This document shows, in pieces, positions 9,951 to 21,270 of a stretch of DNA of 35,225 bases. The DNA is taken from NCBI GenBank assembly GCA_018398765.1, contig JAHBMJ010000646.1, positions 7,921 to 43,145 of the forward strand, given 5' to 3'. This stretch comes from Chromera velia (Eukaryota; Sar; Chromeraceae). Position numbers and translations under genes: made by a program. Positions within the stretch are counted from its first letter, which is position 1; each line of letters starts with the position of its first letter. The notes beneath the pieces were generated by a model. The model searched no databases and had not been told where the DNA came from. It worked only from the letters and a program-made list of their open reading frames with translations.

Positions 9951-12900
9951 CCATGCTGTTTGATTCACGAGCGGCCCTTGAAGCCAAGAATTTGGCCTAA
10001 GACACTCCTTTGCACCTAGCCGCGGACAGAGGCCATGCTGATGTGATCGAGCTACTGCTCGATAGGGGTGCAGCGCGTGAAGTACGAAATTTATGCGACA
10101 AGACCCTAGGACAAGACCCTGCGCTGTTGAGGGCTGCCGTGAGCGGTCGCACGGCAATTGTAGAAAAGCTCCTAAACAGGGGGGCGAGCGTATCATAATG
10201 GGCATAGAGCGCCAGTCTGGAAACGCCCCTTGCGGCAGCTCTGTCATGTGGGCACACTGAAGTTGTGTCTCTGTTTGAAAAAGTGTGGGAGGTTGGTGAG
10301 TAAGACCAAGAGGACCATACCATGCTGATGCGTGCTGTACAGGCAGGCAACGTATCTGTTGTTCAGATTCTCGTGGGGATGGGGGAGTAAGTGAATACTC
10401 GGACGGGTATCGACCCGCTCACTAAGGAGCCGCAGGAAGAGAGCATAATGTTCTTGGCAGCGGCATCAGGTGCAGTTGAGGTTGTCTGATAGCTGGTATG
10501 GGTGGGCAATGCAAATCTGAGTAGGCATAACTATAAGCAGGCAAGCGTGCTGTATGCAGCTGCAAGTGGATGTTTACGGGATAATTCTTTGGGAATAAAC
10601 AGTGGGAGGACAGTGGAAGTTTTGCTTGAAGCAGGCCTGCAAGCAGACCTGCGGGGAGAGTGGGACCTAAGTGGGACAGGGATATAAACACGTCATTAGA
10701 TTGGACACCCCTGCACATAGCTGCGAAGCTCGATTACGATGAGGCAGCAAGAAATCTGGCTGAAAAAAGAAGAGCTTCCTTGCTTCTGACCGACGCGTTT
10801 GGGATAACCCTGCTTCACATCGCTGCGCGGTTTGCGTCAGTGTCCGTATTGCAGGTCCTTCTCTCCAAGTTGGACTTCCCGAATGCCGCTCCTTTGGGCC
10901 CCTCCGGCCATACACTCCTTCACCTTGCTGCCTTCAGAGCTTCCAAGACTGATCCCTCTTTTCGTGTGCAGAGTCGCCTCAGGCTATACACGAGTCTGAC
11001 AGAGGGCATGCAAACAGAGGCAGTCAGCTTTCTTGTTCAGCACGACCAATCCGCTGTACACACATGAGATGACTCCTTCCTCACGCCGCTGCACCTAGCT
11101 GCTCGGCATAGGAAAACCGCAGTCATCCGAATCTCAGTTCAGGAGCCTTAGGGGATGCTGAGGTGAATGTATTTGGAGGGAGTTCAGATGTAGAGGGTAA
11201 AGCTAGGGGTAAGGATGGGGTTGGCATGATTCCCCTGATACATGCTGCACAGTAAGGCCATGGCGATACGGTTGAGACTCTGCTAGTGCTGTAGGCGTAT
11301 GTATTGGTGCCGGGCCCCGGCGGCCGGCTTCTGTTGCACTTTGCAGTTGAGGGACCTGGGGGAGTTGCAGTGCCACTTGTTCATGTCCTCCTGCGTAGAG
11401 TTTCTGAATCCGATAAGAAGACCATGTTATCTGCAGTGACGATAGACCATTCGAAAGAAAAGCTTCTGCACATTATAGCAAGAAAAGGAAATCAAGAGGT
11501 TGTGAAAGAACTTGTTGAGAGTGGAATCGAGGCTAGGCAGCAGCTGGTAATGGGGGGGGCCCCGGGGAAGGATCCATTGAGGAGGCGCTAACAAAGAGCA
11601 CGCTCGAGATTAGAAACGGTTTTTCCTGCATACCCCTTAGGCTACTGGAAGCTGCAGCAGCAGGCTATCTGCTTGTCGTTAAATACCTGCTAGAGCAGGG
11701 AGCAGACTAGAGTAGACACATCTGTAGTTGGGGAAAGGGGGCTCACAGTGCTTCACCTGACTGCAAATTAGCCTACAATGCAGGGTCATCGGAAGATAGT
11801 TGAAGAGCTGTTGAACAGAAATCTGGTCAAGGTTGATGCAGTTGATTGGTCCGGAGGCATCGTATCCTACCTGGTTAGTTCAAGTGGGGACGAAGATCTC
11901 CTTCGAATCCTCCTCAGACATGGGACAAACCCTATAAGACAGCTGTGAGCTGATAGGGCAACGTCGGGAGAGCTGGCAGCGTGGGTGGGTTCTTTCCGAG
12001 CCTTGCAAACGATATAGGGAGCAAGAGAGAAAGGCTTGCTGGCCGCCTTAGTGGACCCGAGTGTGCCTCGAGCATCGCTGCGCAGCCTCAAAGTGATAGA
12101 AGACTTGTCAGAGACCCGCCAACGGCTCCATTCTTAAACCTTAACAGATGATCCATTATCAGATTGACCAGCAGGCTTTTCAAAGACTACCGACCCAACT
12201 ACTTTTTGTTTTTTTCCCTGGTCCGTTGTGCATGTGCCTATGTCTGACAGTGTGCCTGTTTTATGTTCACTTTTCTCCTCCATTGCTGCGTTTATTGGAA
12301 TGCAGATCTGTCTGGGGACAGTGACAAAGACTCCAGCTCCTATGACGTTATCATTTGTGACGCGTTGGATTCCCTCCTGAAGAGATTAGACTCCGGTTTT
12401 GGATCTCCGAAAAGCCTGAAGGAGGACCTCGAAGAGAGCGATGGGCCAGGTACCGGCATGGCGTTACAGCGGGCAGCGTCACGTGGTCTGACCGAAACCG
12501 TCTCATTTCTCTTATTGCAAGAGGCGCAGGTCAAGTTAGGGATCGACCCGCTTCCACCTGTTAGTGATTATTTGCTTGTTCCTAGGATAGTGTCCACTCT
12601 CCCACCATTCTTGCTGGCTGCAGCGGGGGGATATTAAGCGACTGCCATCAGGCTACTGGTAAATATTGCTAACCCCCTCTCTCACGGCTTCCTCCAGTGC
12701 AACGGGACGAATGTTGCGCCCGTCTGAAACCGCACTGCACTGCACTGCGCGGCTGCCCTTGGCATGAGGGACCTTGCTGCTTAGCTTTCAAATTGCCAAG
12801 CCTTCGCTGTCAGAAGTTCTGGGGGGAGCACAATAGCTAGGCACAATAGTAAATGCACAGGATGGTCGGGGTTGCACGCCTCTGGTGCTTGCAGCAGAGA

Positions 12901-13389
12901 CGGTAGCCTTAACAAGTCTGGAGGTACTCCTGTCCTGTCGTAAGGTTGTCCCACAGGCAAATATGAAAGATCAAGATGGGTACAACGCGCGGGACTGGGC
13001 ATAGCGGGGACTCGAGGCAGAAAGGGTGACCGAGTTGCTTGGCCAAGCAGTGATGAGAGAAGGCCTTGACCTTGATGGGTTGGTCAGCATCGGCTGGACA
13101 GTCGACGGGCAGGAATGTATCCCTGTTTAGATAAAGAGGGAGATAGTTATGCACAGGAAGATCGTGAATCGCTCTTGTGTGTGGATCTGTCCATTTTTCC
13201 AGACAAGTACTTGTTCAGCCCTTCTTCCATTTTTTCTGTCTTCACTCCCGTTTGCTCCCTTAATATTGCTGTAGGTGGGACGACTGTACTGACGGTGGGT
13301 TCTAAGAAGAAGTCTGTGGCAAACAGAAGCTTGCCGCTAGGAACTGGCACTCTTGGGCTCATATACGGTTACAAGTGTTAAAATAATGT

Positions 13390-13910
13390 AAAAAATGAAC
13401 CAAAAACCATTTGTACGAGCTTTTCAGACAAGCTGGAGGTCCAACATGATGAGTTACTTCAAAATCAATCACTTTTACTGTAAACTCTGGCTGGTTACAT
13501 CGGGTTGCACCCCCCTTTTTGTATGTCCTTTCCCAAGGTTTCAGGTTACAAGGTTACAAGGGGTTTTGACCTCTATAACCGACCCAAAAGTCAACTTTCA
13601 AAAATTTAACACTCTAAATCACTTCAAAAACACTTTGAAATGCATGTAGACGAAGGTTACATCACTTTTGAGGAAGGTCATTTTAGGTTACAGGTTACAA
13701 GGTCACAAGGGGTTTGACAACAAAGTGAAAGAAACACATCGTTTTTCGTTAATTTCTCATGTAACCTCAATCAAAAGAAGATGTTTGGAGTATTTTCAGA
13801 CGTAACTTGATGAGATTGATCGATTGGAACCACTTTTGAAGTAAGGGCAACAACGTAGGGGGGTATACCCTTATGTAGGGGGGGTGATAAAACCTGTAAC
13901 CCAATATAAG
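13390..13910. repeat. Diverged GGTTACA-rich repeats in a probable intron
   Basis: The words GGTTACA, AATCACTTTT and TTGAAGTA recur, with GGTTACAAGG tandems near 13542-13561 and 13685-13712. The stretch lies between the last ankyrin homology (about 13060) and the first membrane segment (about 14030), so it is probably intronic. It looks like an old minisatellite. No coding signal was seen. Confidence 0.5.
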
Positions 13911-14214
13911 TACCAGCCCCTAGGTCACGACCCTTTGATTGGATTCTTTAACAATGGCAAGGCAGACTGCTTTACGATGGGTATTTGGCAGCGCTTCATT
14001 ACCAAAGGGGCTGTGATTACGTACATGTAACTGGTTGTGACAGGGGTGCTTCTTATTCTCGCTGTTGTCCTCATGTTAGTTGTCCCGCGGACCTGCCGGC
14101 CGAAATGGAAGGAGTAGCACATACAATTTGGGCCTGTGCTGGAGGCAATTTTACAGGTGAGGCCACTTTCAGAAGACATGCGGCAACGTTCTCTTTGGGT
14201 CCTTTATTCAGTGT

Positions 14215-14350
14215 TACAGTCCTTTCCCCTCCCCTTCTTTCTCCCCTTCTTTCTCCCTTTTTTTCTTTCTTTCTTTTTTTTTTTCTTTCCTTCCTTCCTT
14301 CTTTCCTTCTTTTTTGTCTTCCCTTTTTATCAGTCTGCCTGCCTGTTTGT
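14215..14350. repeat. Long pyrimidine tract in intron
   Basis: About 130 bp of nearly pure C/T (CCTT, CTTT units) lies shortly after the likely donor ACAG/GTGAGG at 14155 of the decayed ankyrin-membrane gene. Proline/phenylalanine/serine frames through it are not genes. Confidence 0.85.
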
Positions 14351-15762
14351 CTTTCTTTTTTTCTATTTATTTGTCTGAATTGCTTGCTTGATTGCTTACT
14401 TTTGTAAGTCGTTCCTTTGCTTGCTCTTTTTGACGTCTCTATTTATGTGGGGGAAAAGAGGTCACTCTGATATTTGCCACACTTGCATCCCCATTTCGAC
14501 AGTGCTTCACTGTCTATTTTTCATCATTTTATTTCACTACCAGGTACCCTTTCTTCACCTGTTGTTTTCTTCTGAGAAGGTACGGTTTGGTTCCGGTCAC
14601 TCTTATTATATTAATATTACCCGTGTTCTGAGCTTGTGTTATGTTGACTGAGTCTAAGGAAAAACCTCTTAATTCTCCTGATCGCAAGTGAACAATGTTT
14701 TTGCTGACGGAATCTTTCTGGACCTCCTGATAGATCCTCCACCAGCCTTTGAAAACGTTATTCCAGAAAGTACGCGAAACTAGCTGCCTGTTGTTGCCAG
14801 CGCACACCTTGTACTCATGCTGGTTTTTAACGCATTCTGGGGCAGCAGATGGACGGCTCGGTAGCTACAGAGAGAGCCCTGGTGGGAGATGGTTCGGACG
14901 ATGCATCCGACCACGCTTCTGCGTTTTTTTGGTGTGATCTCGCCCCGCTTCTTCGCTTTTACCTCCTCCAACCTCTTTTGTGTTCCATTCTTGTCTATGC
15001 GTTTAAAAAAAGACTCTCACGTTCTATATGAGGGCACCGACTCCACCCTGACAGTCCCAGAAGCAGAGCCGTAGGTGGAGCCCCCCCCTGCCCCTCCACT
15101 AAAGACCGAAGATGAAACAGAGCAAGAGCGCAAAGCTGCCCAGGATGAGGTTAATCAGCGCATGCTGCTGCTGGTCGCACCGTCCGTATTGTTAGAGGAT
15201 ATTCCTCAGTGGATTCTCTGCGCAGTCTACCAGAGGCTGGCTCTAACCCTAGTCCTTCTCATAGCCGTCAGTCTGGTCATAACCACTGCCAGTTTGCTCA
15301 TCTTTCTGCTTCATTGGGTGGCTGTGCAGATGATTCTCGGCAGTAAGTCAAAGCAGAAGATATCGGATTCCAGCGTTTGTTCTCAGCAGTCTCAGCCTGC
15401 ACCCGATGGAAGAATCGGTGCTAGCGCTGTTATTGAAGACTCAGTTGAGTCAGGGGAAGAGGAATGCTGGGCCAGAAATTGGATTGGCATCTGCCAGCGT
15501 TGAGGAGCAGGGGCACAGAGCAGTAGCAAAAGGTGGACCTGAGAGCAGAGACGAAATTGAAAGTTATGTCATCGATGCAGAGGCCTTGGCTAAAAACGAA
15601 GTGCGGAGGTCGCTTAGTGAGATAGCTGCGGAAGAGCTTTGCAGTGGCTAGTTAGCTGGGGGTCCCAATATTATGACTTACTGTCCTCTGACTGACTGTT
15701 GAACATCTGACTCTGTGCCCCTCTCTCCTCTTTCTCGGTCAGTGTGTGTATGTATGTGTGTG

Positions 15763-15764
<2 letters not shown>

Positions 15765-15814
<50 letters not shown>

Positions 15815-15847
15815 GGGGGGAGGGAAGGAGAGAGAGAGAGAGAGAGG
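15765..15847. repeat. (GA)n microsatellite
   Basis: A GA dinucleotide run with a short G-rich interruption near 15814-15828, about 115 bp after the end of the decayed gene. Confidence 0.95.
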
Positions 15848-16544
15848 CATAGTGCCTTTTGAAGAAGGTCTGTAAGTGTGCGTAGGTTTAGGTAGAATAA
15901 ACGTCTGTGGAGAGCTCTCTTCCGTTGTCCTATAATGAAGATTCTAGGTAATCGATAGTCTCTTCCAACAGCTGAGATCTTATGTTATCTGTACATAAAT
16001 GTGTTGGTAAGAGCACACGGTCAATCTACCATAATCTAGTATAATCCAATAGACTGCTGTCTGATTGAATTGGAATTTATCGAATACATGCTAATTAAAC
16101 GACATACAAAAAAACGCATACATGCAAAAGCCTTCGGGGACTGAAGTTTCGCATACACGCCGAGCTAAACATCAATAGCTCGAAATCAGCATACCAATTA
16201 ATCGCAGTATTACGTCGATCCTTACAAGCCGATGGATAGACTTTAGGCATGATTAGAGAACACACGTAGTGTCCGAGGCCTCTGGGACTGTATCCCACGT
16301 ACGATGCCCCTCCATATCTATACCGCTGTCTTTTGTCTATCGCTGACGGTTCTCAGGTGCACTTGCGGAAGCAAACGACAACAAAAGGCTGTAACGTTAA
16401 AAATTAGTCATATGTAGATTATTTTAGAACAAAACAAAGAAAAGACAAACGCACCTTCCAAAGAGAACGAAAACCATCATCACCAGTCCGACGGACTGTA
16501 GACATGAACAAATCAAGCAAAAACGAAACAGGCCATCTCAAAAT
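15848..16544. other. AT-rich spacer, no gene
   Basis: No frame of good composition and no RNA gene was recognised. Its right part may include the untranslated 3' end of the minus-strand retroelement next to it. Confidence 0.5.
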
Positions 16545-19500
16545 TTATAACTCTAAAAACAGAAAAGTAAGTTCATCAACCAGGACAACCGCAGATGCAT
16601 TACAAAAAAGAAGGGTCCGGATAAGATGAGAGGATATTAGGCCCCTCTTGGCCGAAACAGAAGGAACACAGGAGAAAGCATGCATCAAATGCACTCTACA
16701 AAGTGAAGGTAGGTTAGGAAAAGACGACCATCCTCCAGAAATAGGCAACAGAGAAAAAGCAACCAAATCATGAAAGAAATTATAAAGAACATCACGGTTA
16801 GGATTAACAGCAGTAAAAAGCAAAATCGAAGGAGATTCCGGTAAAGAGAAAAGATGCGGACCAAGTACTATAGATCCCTTCTGATGCTCTAAAACGCACG
16901 CAGGACTGTAGAAGTCTTCCTCAAGTAACTTTTCTATCATCATGGGGTCATCCAGCACGTTACTCATACCACAGTCAGACCTAAAAATAATCGTTCTATC
17001 GTTCATATATCTTCCTGTCATCCATTTCTCCCCCCCGCATGAAGGCCTCGATCTCATCAATACAACAGAGTACTCTTTCCACACGGTAAAAAATCGGGCC
17101 CCACCAGGAGAGCAAAGACTCCCTTGAGGAAAACCTTCATGCTGTCTGACCATCTTCCCTCAAACTCGAATTACATTTGAAACAAAATCAAGATTAATTA
17201 TATGAGCCAGCATATTAAGAAGGCAAAAAAGTGCATTCGCATAATTACAGTGGGAGGATAAAAAAGCAACAGGTTTTAAGTAACGTCTCCAAAAATACTA
17301 CTTCTCACCCTCTCCTGGACCTGCCTCCTTAATACAAAAAGACTTATGGGTAGGCAACATAACAAAACGATAGCTAGAGGAAGAATGAATGAAATGAACA
17401 AAGTCATTCAAATAAGAAAGGAAATCAGTCTAGGTAGGGAGAGAAAAAATGCTTTGATGTCGTCCATCAGCAGACCAAGTCCACCCTGAAGCCAATACAA
17501 ATTAAAAAAAAGATAAGAGCCATGATCTGCAAGTCTTCCAAACCCTGAATTAAAGATCCCAACCTTATCTTGAAAAGTAAAGACAGAGTCAAAGTCACAA
17601 TGCGGCGAAAAGTAAGAAAGACAGCCATTCAATTCAAAGCCTTGCAAAGGAAAGAAAAAATCTCACGTCTGGTATGTCTCTTGTAAGATACCAATGGCCT
17701 GTACTTCAAAGAGGACCAAGACTCAGGGAGCTCTCCCTGAACCCCCCAAGACTTACATTTCACCCAAAGGATCCCAATCCCAAAGTGGTGTTTCTTCCTG
17801 TTAAATTTCTTGAACTAATTCAAAAAAGACACCCATACATCCTTTCCATTCGGAAAACCATTCTCCAGAAGGTTCAGAGAAGCAGAAAACTCACCCTCCC
17901 TAATTCTTTCATAAGAAGAATCAAAAAGAAAAGCTCTCACCACTGCTTCAATGTATCTCCATTTATATAAAAAAGCCAGATCTCCTCTGGCCTTGTTAAC
18001 TGGCATAACCACTAGAGCAGTCAATAACTTTCTTATTACCACAGACTTCCTTGGGATGGCTGGTCCTTTTCTCATTTGCCTGAGCATATGAAAGCGTTGA
18101 AACCCACCGCTCCCAAAGGTCGGCAATCATTGCAGGAGACAAGACCCCTTTCATCGACCTGCCTCTTGTATTCTCCCTCCCCCTCCGCCTTCCCATTATC
18201 CTCCCTAGACCAACCCCCTCCCGCGTGCCACCATCAGAAGTGAGAACAGAACGGAGGAAAGACTCAATACCCTTTGAAACAACATTCCATACACCAGTGT
18301 TAGGCCATAATTTGGCCTTGGAAGAAAAGTGAAGAAGAAGAGAGAAGAAAGATCTAAGAGAGGAAGACGCAGACAGTAGATAACACACATGACCATCAAG
18401 CCAAGGAAGATCAAATAATTCTGCAATTTCTATACAACGATACGACGATCCACAAGAAGAACCTTCACCCCCTCTTCCTTCCCCACAAATCCTATATGTA
18501 TTATCCAAAGTTTGTTGAAGATCAGTCAGCTTTGTAGGGAGAAGGCGAAGGCTCACGTTTGATAACGGAGACACAGTTTTCTTTATCTCTTCAAATATGG
18601 CAAAATAAAAGGATTGGAAAAAAGACAAGTCAGCGAGGGGCACCCAAATCGTAATTAGCTCCCCTCTGAGCAAAGTCGCTGCTGACCAGCCATTCAACTC
18701 GCACATTTGTCTCATATTCAAGTCAAAAGTTGCCCTCCTTCCCCTAAAAATCCCATCCTTGGACACCATGCGCATACATGCACTCAAATCATTCTTCGTC
18801 GCATCAAATAAACGAAAAAATAAATCGGGAAGGACCTTCTTGAACAATGCAGTCAGCAGTCGTGCACAAAAAAGAGAAATCACATCCTCTTCCCCTCTCT
18901 TTGCCCCCATACCCTCCTCGCCAGTGACTCTGTAGAAGAAAAGAGAGCGAGATTGTGAAATGCCTCCTTTATCAACTCCTTCCACCAACTTCAATATGTG
19001 AACAGAAGATTCAAGTCTCCTTCTCAGACTTGAAACCCTGTCACTATACCTGCACGCAATTGAGCGAACATCCCTTTTATTAGGGTCCCTCAAATTACGT
19101 ACCGGGTCATTCTTGAACCTCCTCAACATACCAACGGTATTCTATGTAGATTTGTATATACGAATACATAAGTACTCCATCATGCACAAATTTATCTGAC
19201 CATGCACCCCTAATCTTTGCAATAGGAAGGATAACAAAGAAGCCGTGTCTAGAAGTATCGGCAGACAAAATTAATAGAATAAAAGCGATGTGCATACCCA
19301 CGACCCATCTTATTACATTTCCTCCCCACGCGACGCATTTTAATGCACTCGTGAGATGCTTAGGTGAGGTGCTGAAAGAAATGATCAAGCGCCCTACCAA
19401 CGGTACTTCTAATATAAAAGCCTTTCTTCCATCGTAACCAAATCAAATATATTACTCCCTTGTCCCACCATGATGCATCCCCTCCCACTTCAGTATAAGC

Positions 19501-20003
19501 ATGCTTGACCTCTGAAAGGAAGAATATTTCGTATCAGACAGACCCAACCATGTAGAAGCAGCCAACGAATGGGAATATATAAGTCTCCTCAAACATTTCT
19601 GACCAAACCCTCTCTTAAAGACAGTCCAAAGCTTGCAAAAAGGATTCATCACATCCTCAGGGGACGCAGGCATAACATGGAGAGTGTATGAAGGTGGCTA
19701 TGTCGTCTGAATAACAAGAACCGTCGTTAACGGGCAATCGCATCTGTGAATCTCCGATGCGCAAACAGGACAGGCTTGAACTACATGCATATGAAAGGAT
19801 ATAACAAACATCCGCACCCCAGCCAATCTGAGGGAAAGACGATCAAGGTCCGACTCCACTTTCTCTCTCACACTTTCCCTGCCAAAACCCCTTCCATTCC
19901 CTATATCCTTCCCAATCACTCCAACCAGTTCCCTCACTTTCTCATACAATTCATCAGACAAAGACAACAAAAAAGAAGAATCAAAATTAATTTGAACATT
20001 CAA
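16545..20003 (-). mobile_element. Broken retroelement with an atypical reverse transcriptase
   Basis: Minus-strand pieces in several frames read, in order, as one element. 20003-19698 holds a cysteine cluster (CPVC ... CDC), possibly a zinc finger. 19673-19452 and 19129-17996 show no domain I recognise. After about 18126 comes reverse-transcriptase-like sequence: PVNKARGDLAF, YRPLVSYKRHTRREIF, motif A near 17450 (LMDDIKAFF), motif B near 17140 (GFPQGSLCSP) and motif C near 17015 (RYMND in place of a YxDD box). RYMxD with PQGS recalls Penelope-like and telomerase-like reverse transcriptases more than LINE or LTR enzymes, but the clade is not settled. No terminal repeats were found and the exact ends are unknown. 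It is a fossil with at least about five breaks and one later insertion. Confidence 0.65.
19129..19405. mobile_element. 266-bp insertion flanked by an 11-bp direct repeat
   Basis: TACCAACGGTA occurs at 19129-19139 and again at 19395-19405. The 255 bp between carry no ORF, no clear terminal inverted repeats and no poly-A. The retroelement reading frame on either side matches across a single copy of the 11-mer, so this is a clean insertion with a target-site duplication. The class (MITE, SINE or other) is not determined. Confidence 0.65.
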
Positions 20004-20593
20004 CTAACCACTACTCCTCCCGACATGCTCCTCAGTCCCTAGTCAATCAGGTCCTACTTACTGGTCGAGGGGTGCATTCTTTTGGTATGGAAGCCTGAAA
20101 AAATGGATTTCTGTTTGAGATCGTGCGATAGTCAGTATTGGGCTGGAAGCAATTTCGAATGAATGTGCACAGATGCAGATGATAGATACCATGTGTCCAA
20201 TTAGTCTGCCAAGAATACCTGCATGGCTTCTGCCACTGCATCTGACGTGGGGGAATTTTCAAAGGATTTGGTCGTTTTTCAGTTGCATATTTGTACTTCG
20301 TGATGCACAGAATAGTATCGAAGATGAGTTCGCCAGACATCATTTGGTATGGCCCTAGGTATGGCCGCTGTATATCTTCATTTTCCGTTAGCTCTCTCTC
20401 TCCCTCTCTGTCGCTTTCTCTTTCTGTATATGGTATGCAAACCCTCTAAACAGACCCTCTAAAGAGGTTTAAAAGAGCAGACCAACATTCTCCTGAGGAA
20501 TGGAAAAAAACTCTCTTGACTAGACCTCATTATCATGCTGCAAATTATGCATGGTAAGCAAAAATAAATTTACTACCACTAGTATGTCATACA
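20004..20593. other. Spacer, no gene seen
   Basis: Mixed composition with a CT-rich patch at about 20391-20430. A 98-codon minus frame at 20047-20343 has no domain and no supporting splice context, so it is not called. Confidence 0.5.
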
Positions 20594-20617
20594 GACACAC
20601 ACACATACATACATACA

Positions 20618-20662
<45 letters not shown>

Positions 20663-20687
20663 ATACACATACAGACACACATACACA

Positions 20688-20719
<32 letters not shown>

Positions 20720-20763
20720 TACAGACACACACACATACACACACAGACACATATACACACATA

Positions 20764-20804
<41 letters not shown>
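20594..20804. repeat. (CA)n compound microsatellite, about 210 bp
   Basis: CA dinucleotides are interrupted by TACA and GACA variants. All frames through it are simple CV/TH repeats. Confidence 0.98.
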
Positions 20805-20807
<3 letters not shown>

Positions 20808-21270
20808 AAACCGTTTAAATTTTTGTACTTGAAGGATTATTTATGATCGAATTGATCAGATCGATAGCTTAGTACTCAGTCATCTAAGAATCCTATGGCA
20901 AAAAAAAAAGAAAAAAATTCAAAAATGTAAAAAAATGATAAAATGACTTACTAGTAATTTATAAGTAGATCTCTAGCTAGATCTACAATTTAGAGTGAAA
21001 ATAAATAAACTGCTGCTAGCTTTTTACACCAGTCAGCTATCGTTTGAGCTATATTACTAGCTATATTATTAAAAGGATCAATTAAACCAGGCCGGCCGTA
21101 GAATCATGTGGGCTCATAAATCAATTGAAAATGCTTCTCTAATGAACGTTGCACAAAAATGGATCTTACAGTACGCACACTTAAGTTATTTAGATACAAA
21201 CAACAAAAATTTGCATGCGCAATAAGTCATGCAACCCTTAAACCCGTCCCCCCAATCCTTTTGTTCTCTT
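20805..21270. other. AT-rich DNA, no gene
   Basis: Rich in A tracts and short palindromes built from CTAG, TAGCTA and GATC words (for example around 20845-20870 and 20965-21070). No coding or RNA signal was seen. Confidence 0.6.

Larger units (their letters stand above)
8486..15651 (+). pseudogene. Decayed ankyrin-repeat, multi-pass membrane protein gene
   Basis: Ankyrin motifs recur along the plus strand: SPLHLATERG near 8865, TPLYMAADVGHKDMVQLLL near 8980, TPLHWASEKGRIEVVHLL near 9080, TPLHLAADRGHADVIELLL near 10001, TPLHIAAK near 10705, LLHIAARFASVSVLQVLL near 10810, then less regular ones through about 13060. The frame changes at least four times and holds more than 20 in-frame stops, mostly TAA or TAG. 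Likely introns lie before 12304, at about 13130-13930 and from 14155. Downstream are hydrophobic segments (LVVTGVLLILAVVLMLVV near 14030; LALTLVLLIAVSLVITTASL near 15240) and an LLEDIPQWIL motif near 15195, of a kind seen in protist multi-pass membrane proteins. The C-terminal frame ends at TAG 15649-15651. An 813-bp element sits inside one ankyrin unit. The parent is probably a large host ankyrin-membrane protein; channel or transport function is not shown. The 5' limit is uncertain. Confidence 0.75.

Noticed and set aside
8860-13060. Local UAR-to-glutamine genetic code in the ankyrin gene
   Set aside because: TGA stops and frameshifts also occur, and intact neighbouring genes use TAA, TAG and TGA as terminators. 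Decay explains it better; kept only as an alternative in the finding.
20047-20343. 98-codon minus frame
   Set aside because: No domain, no splice partner and no clear start context.
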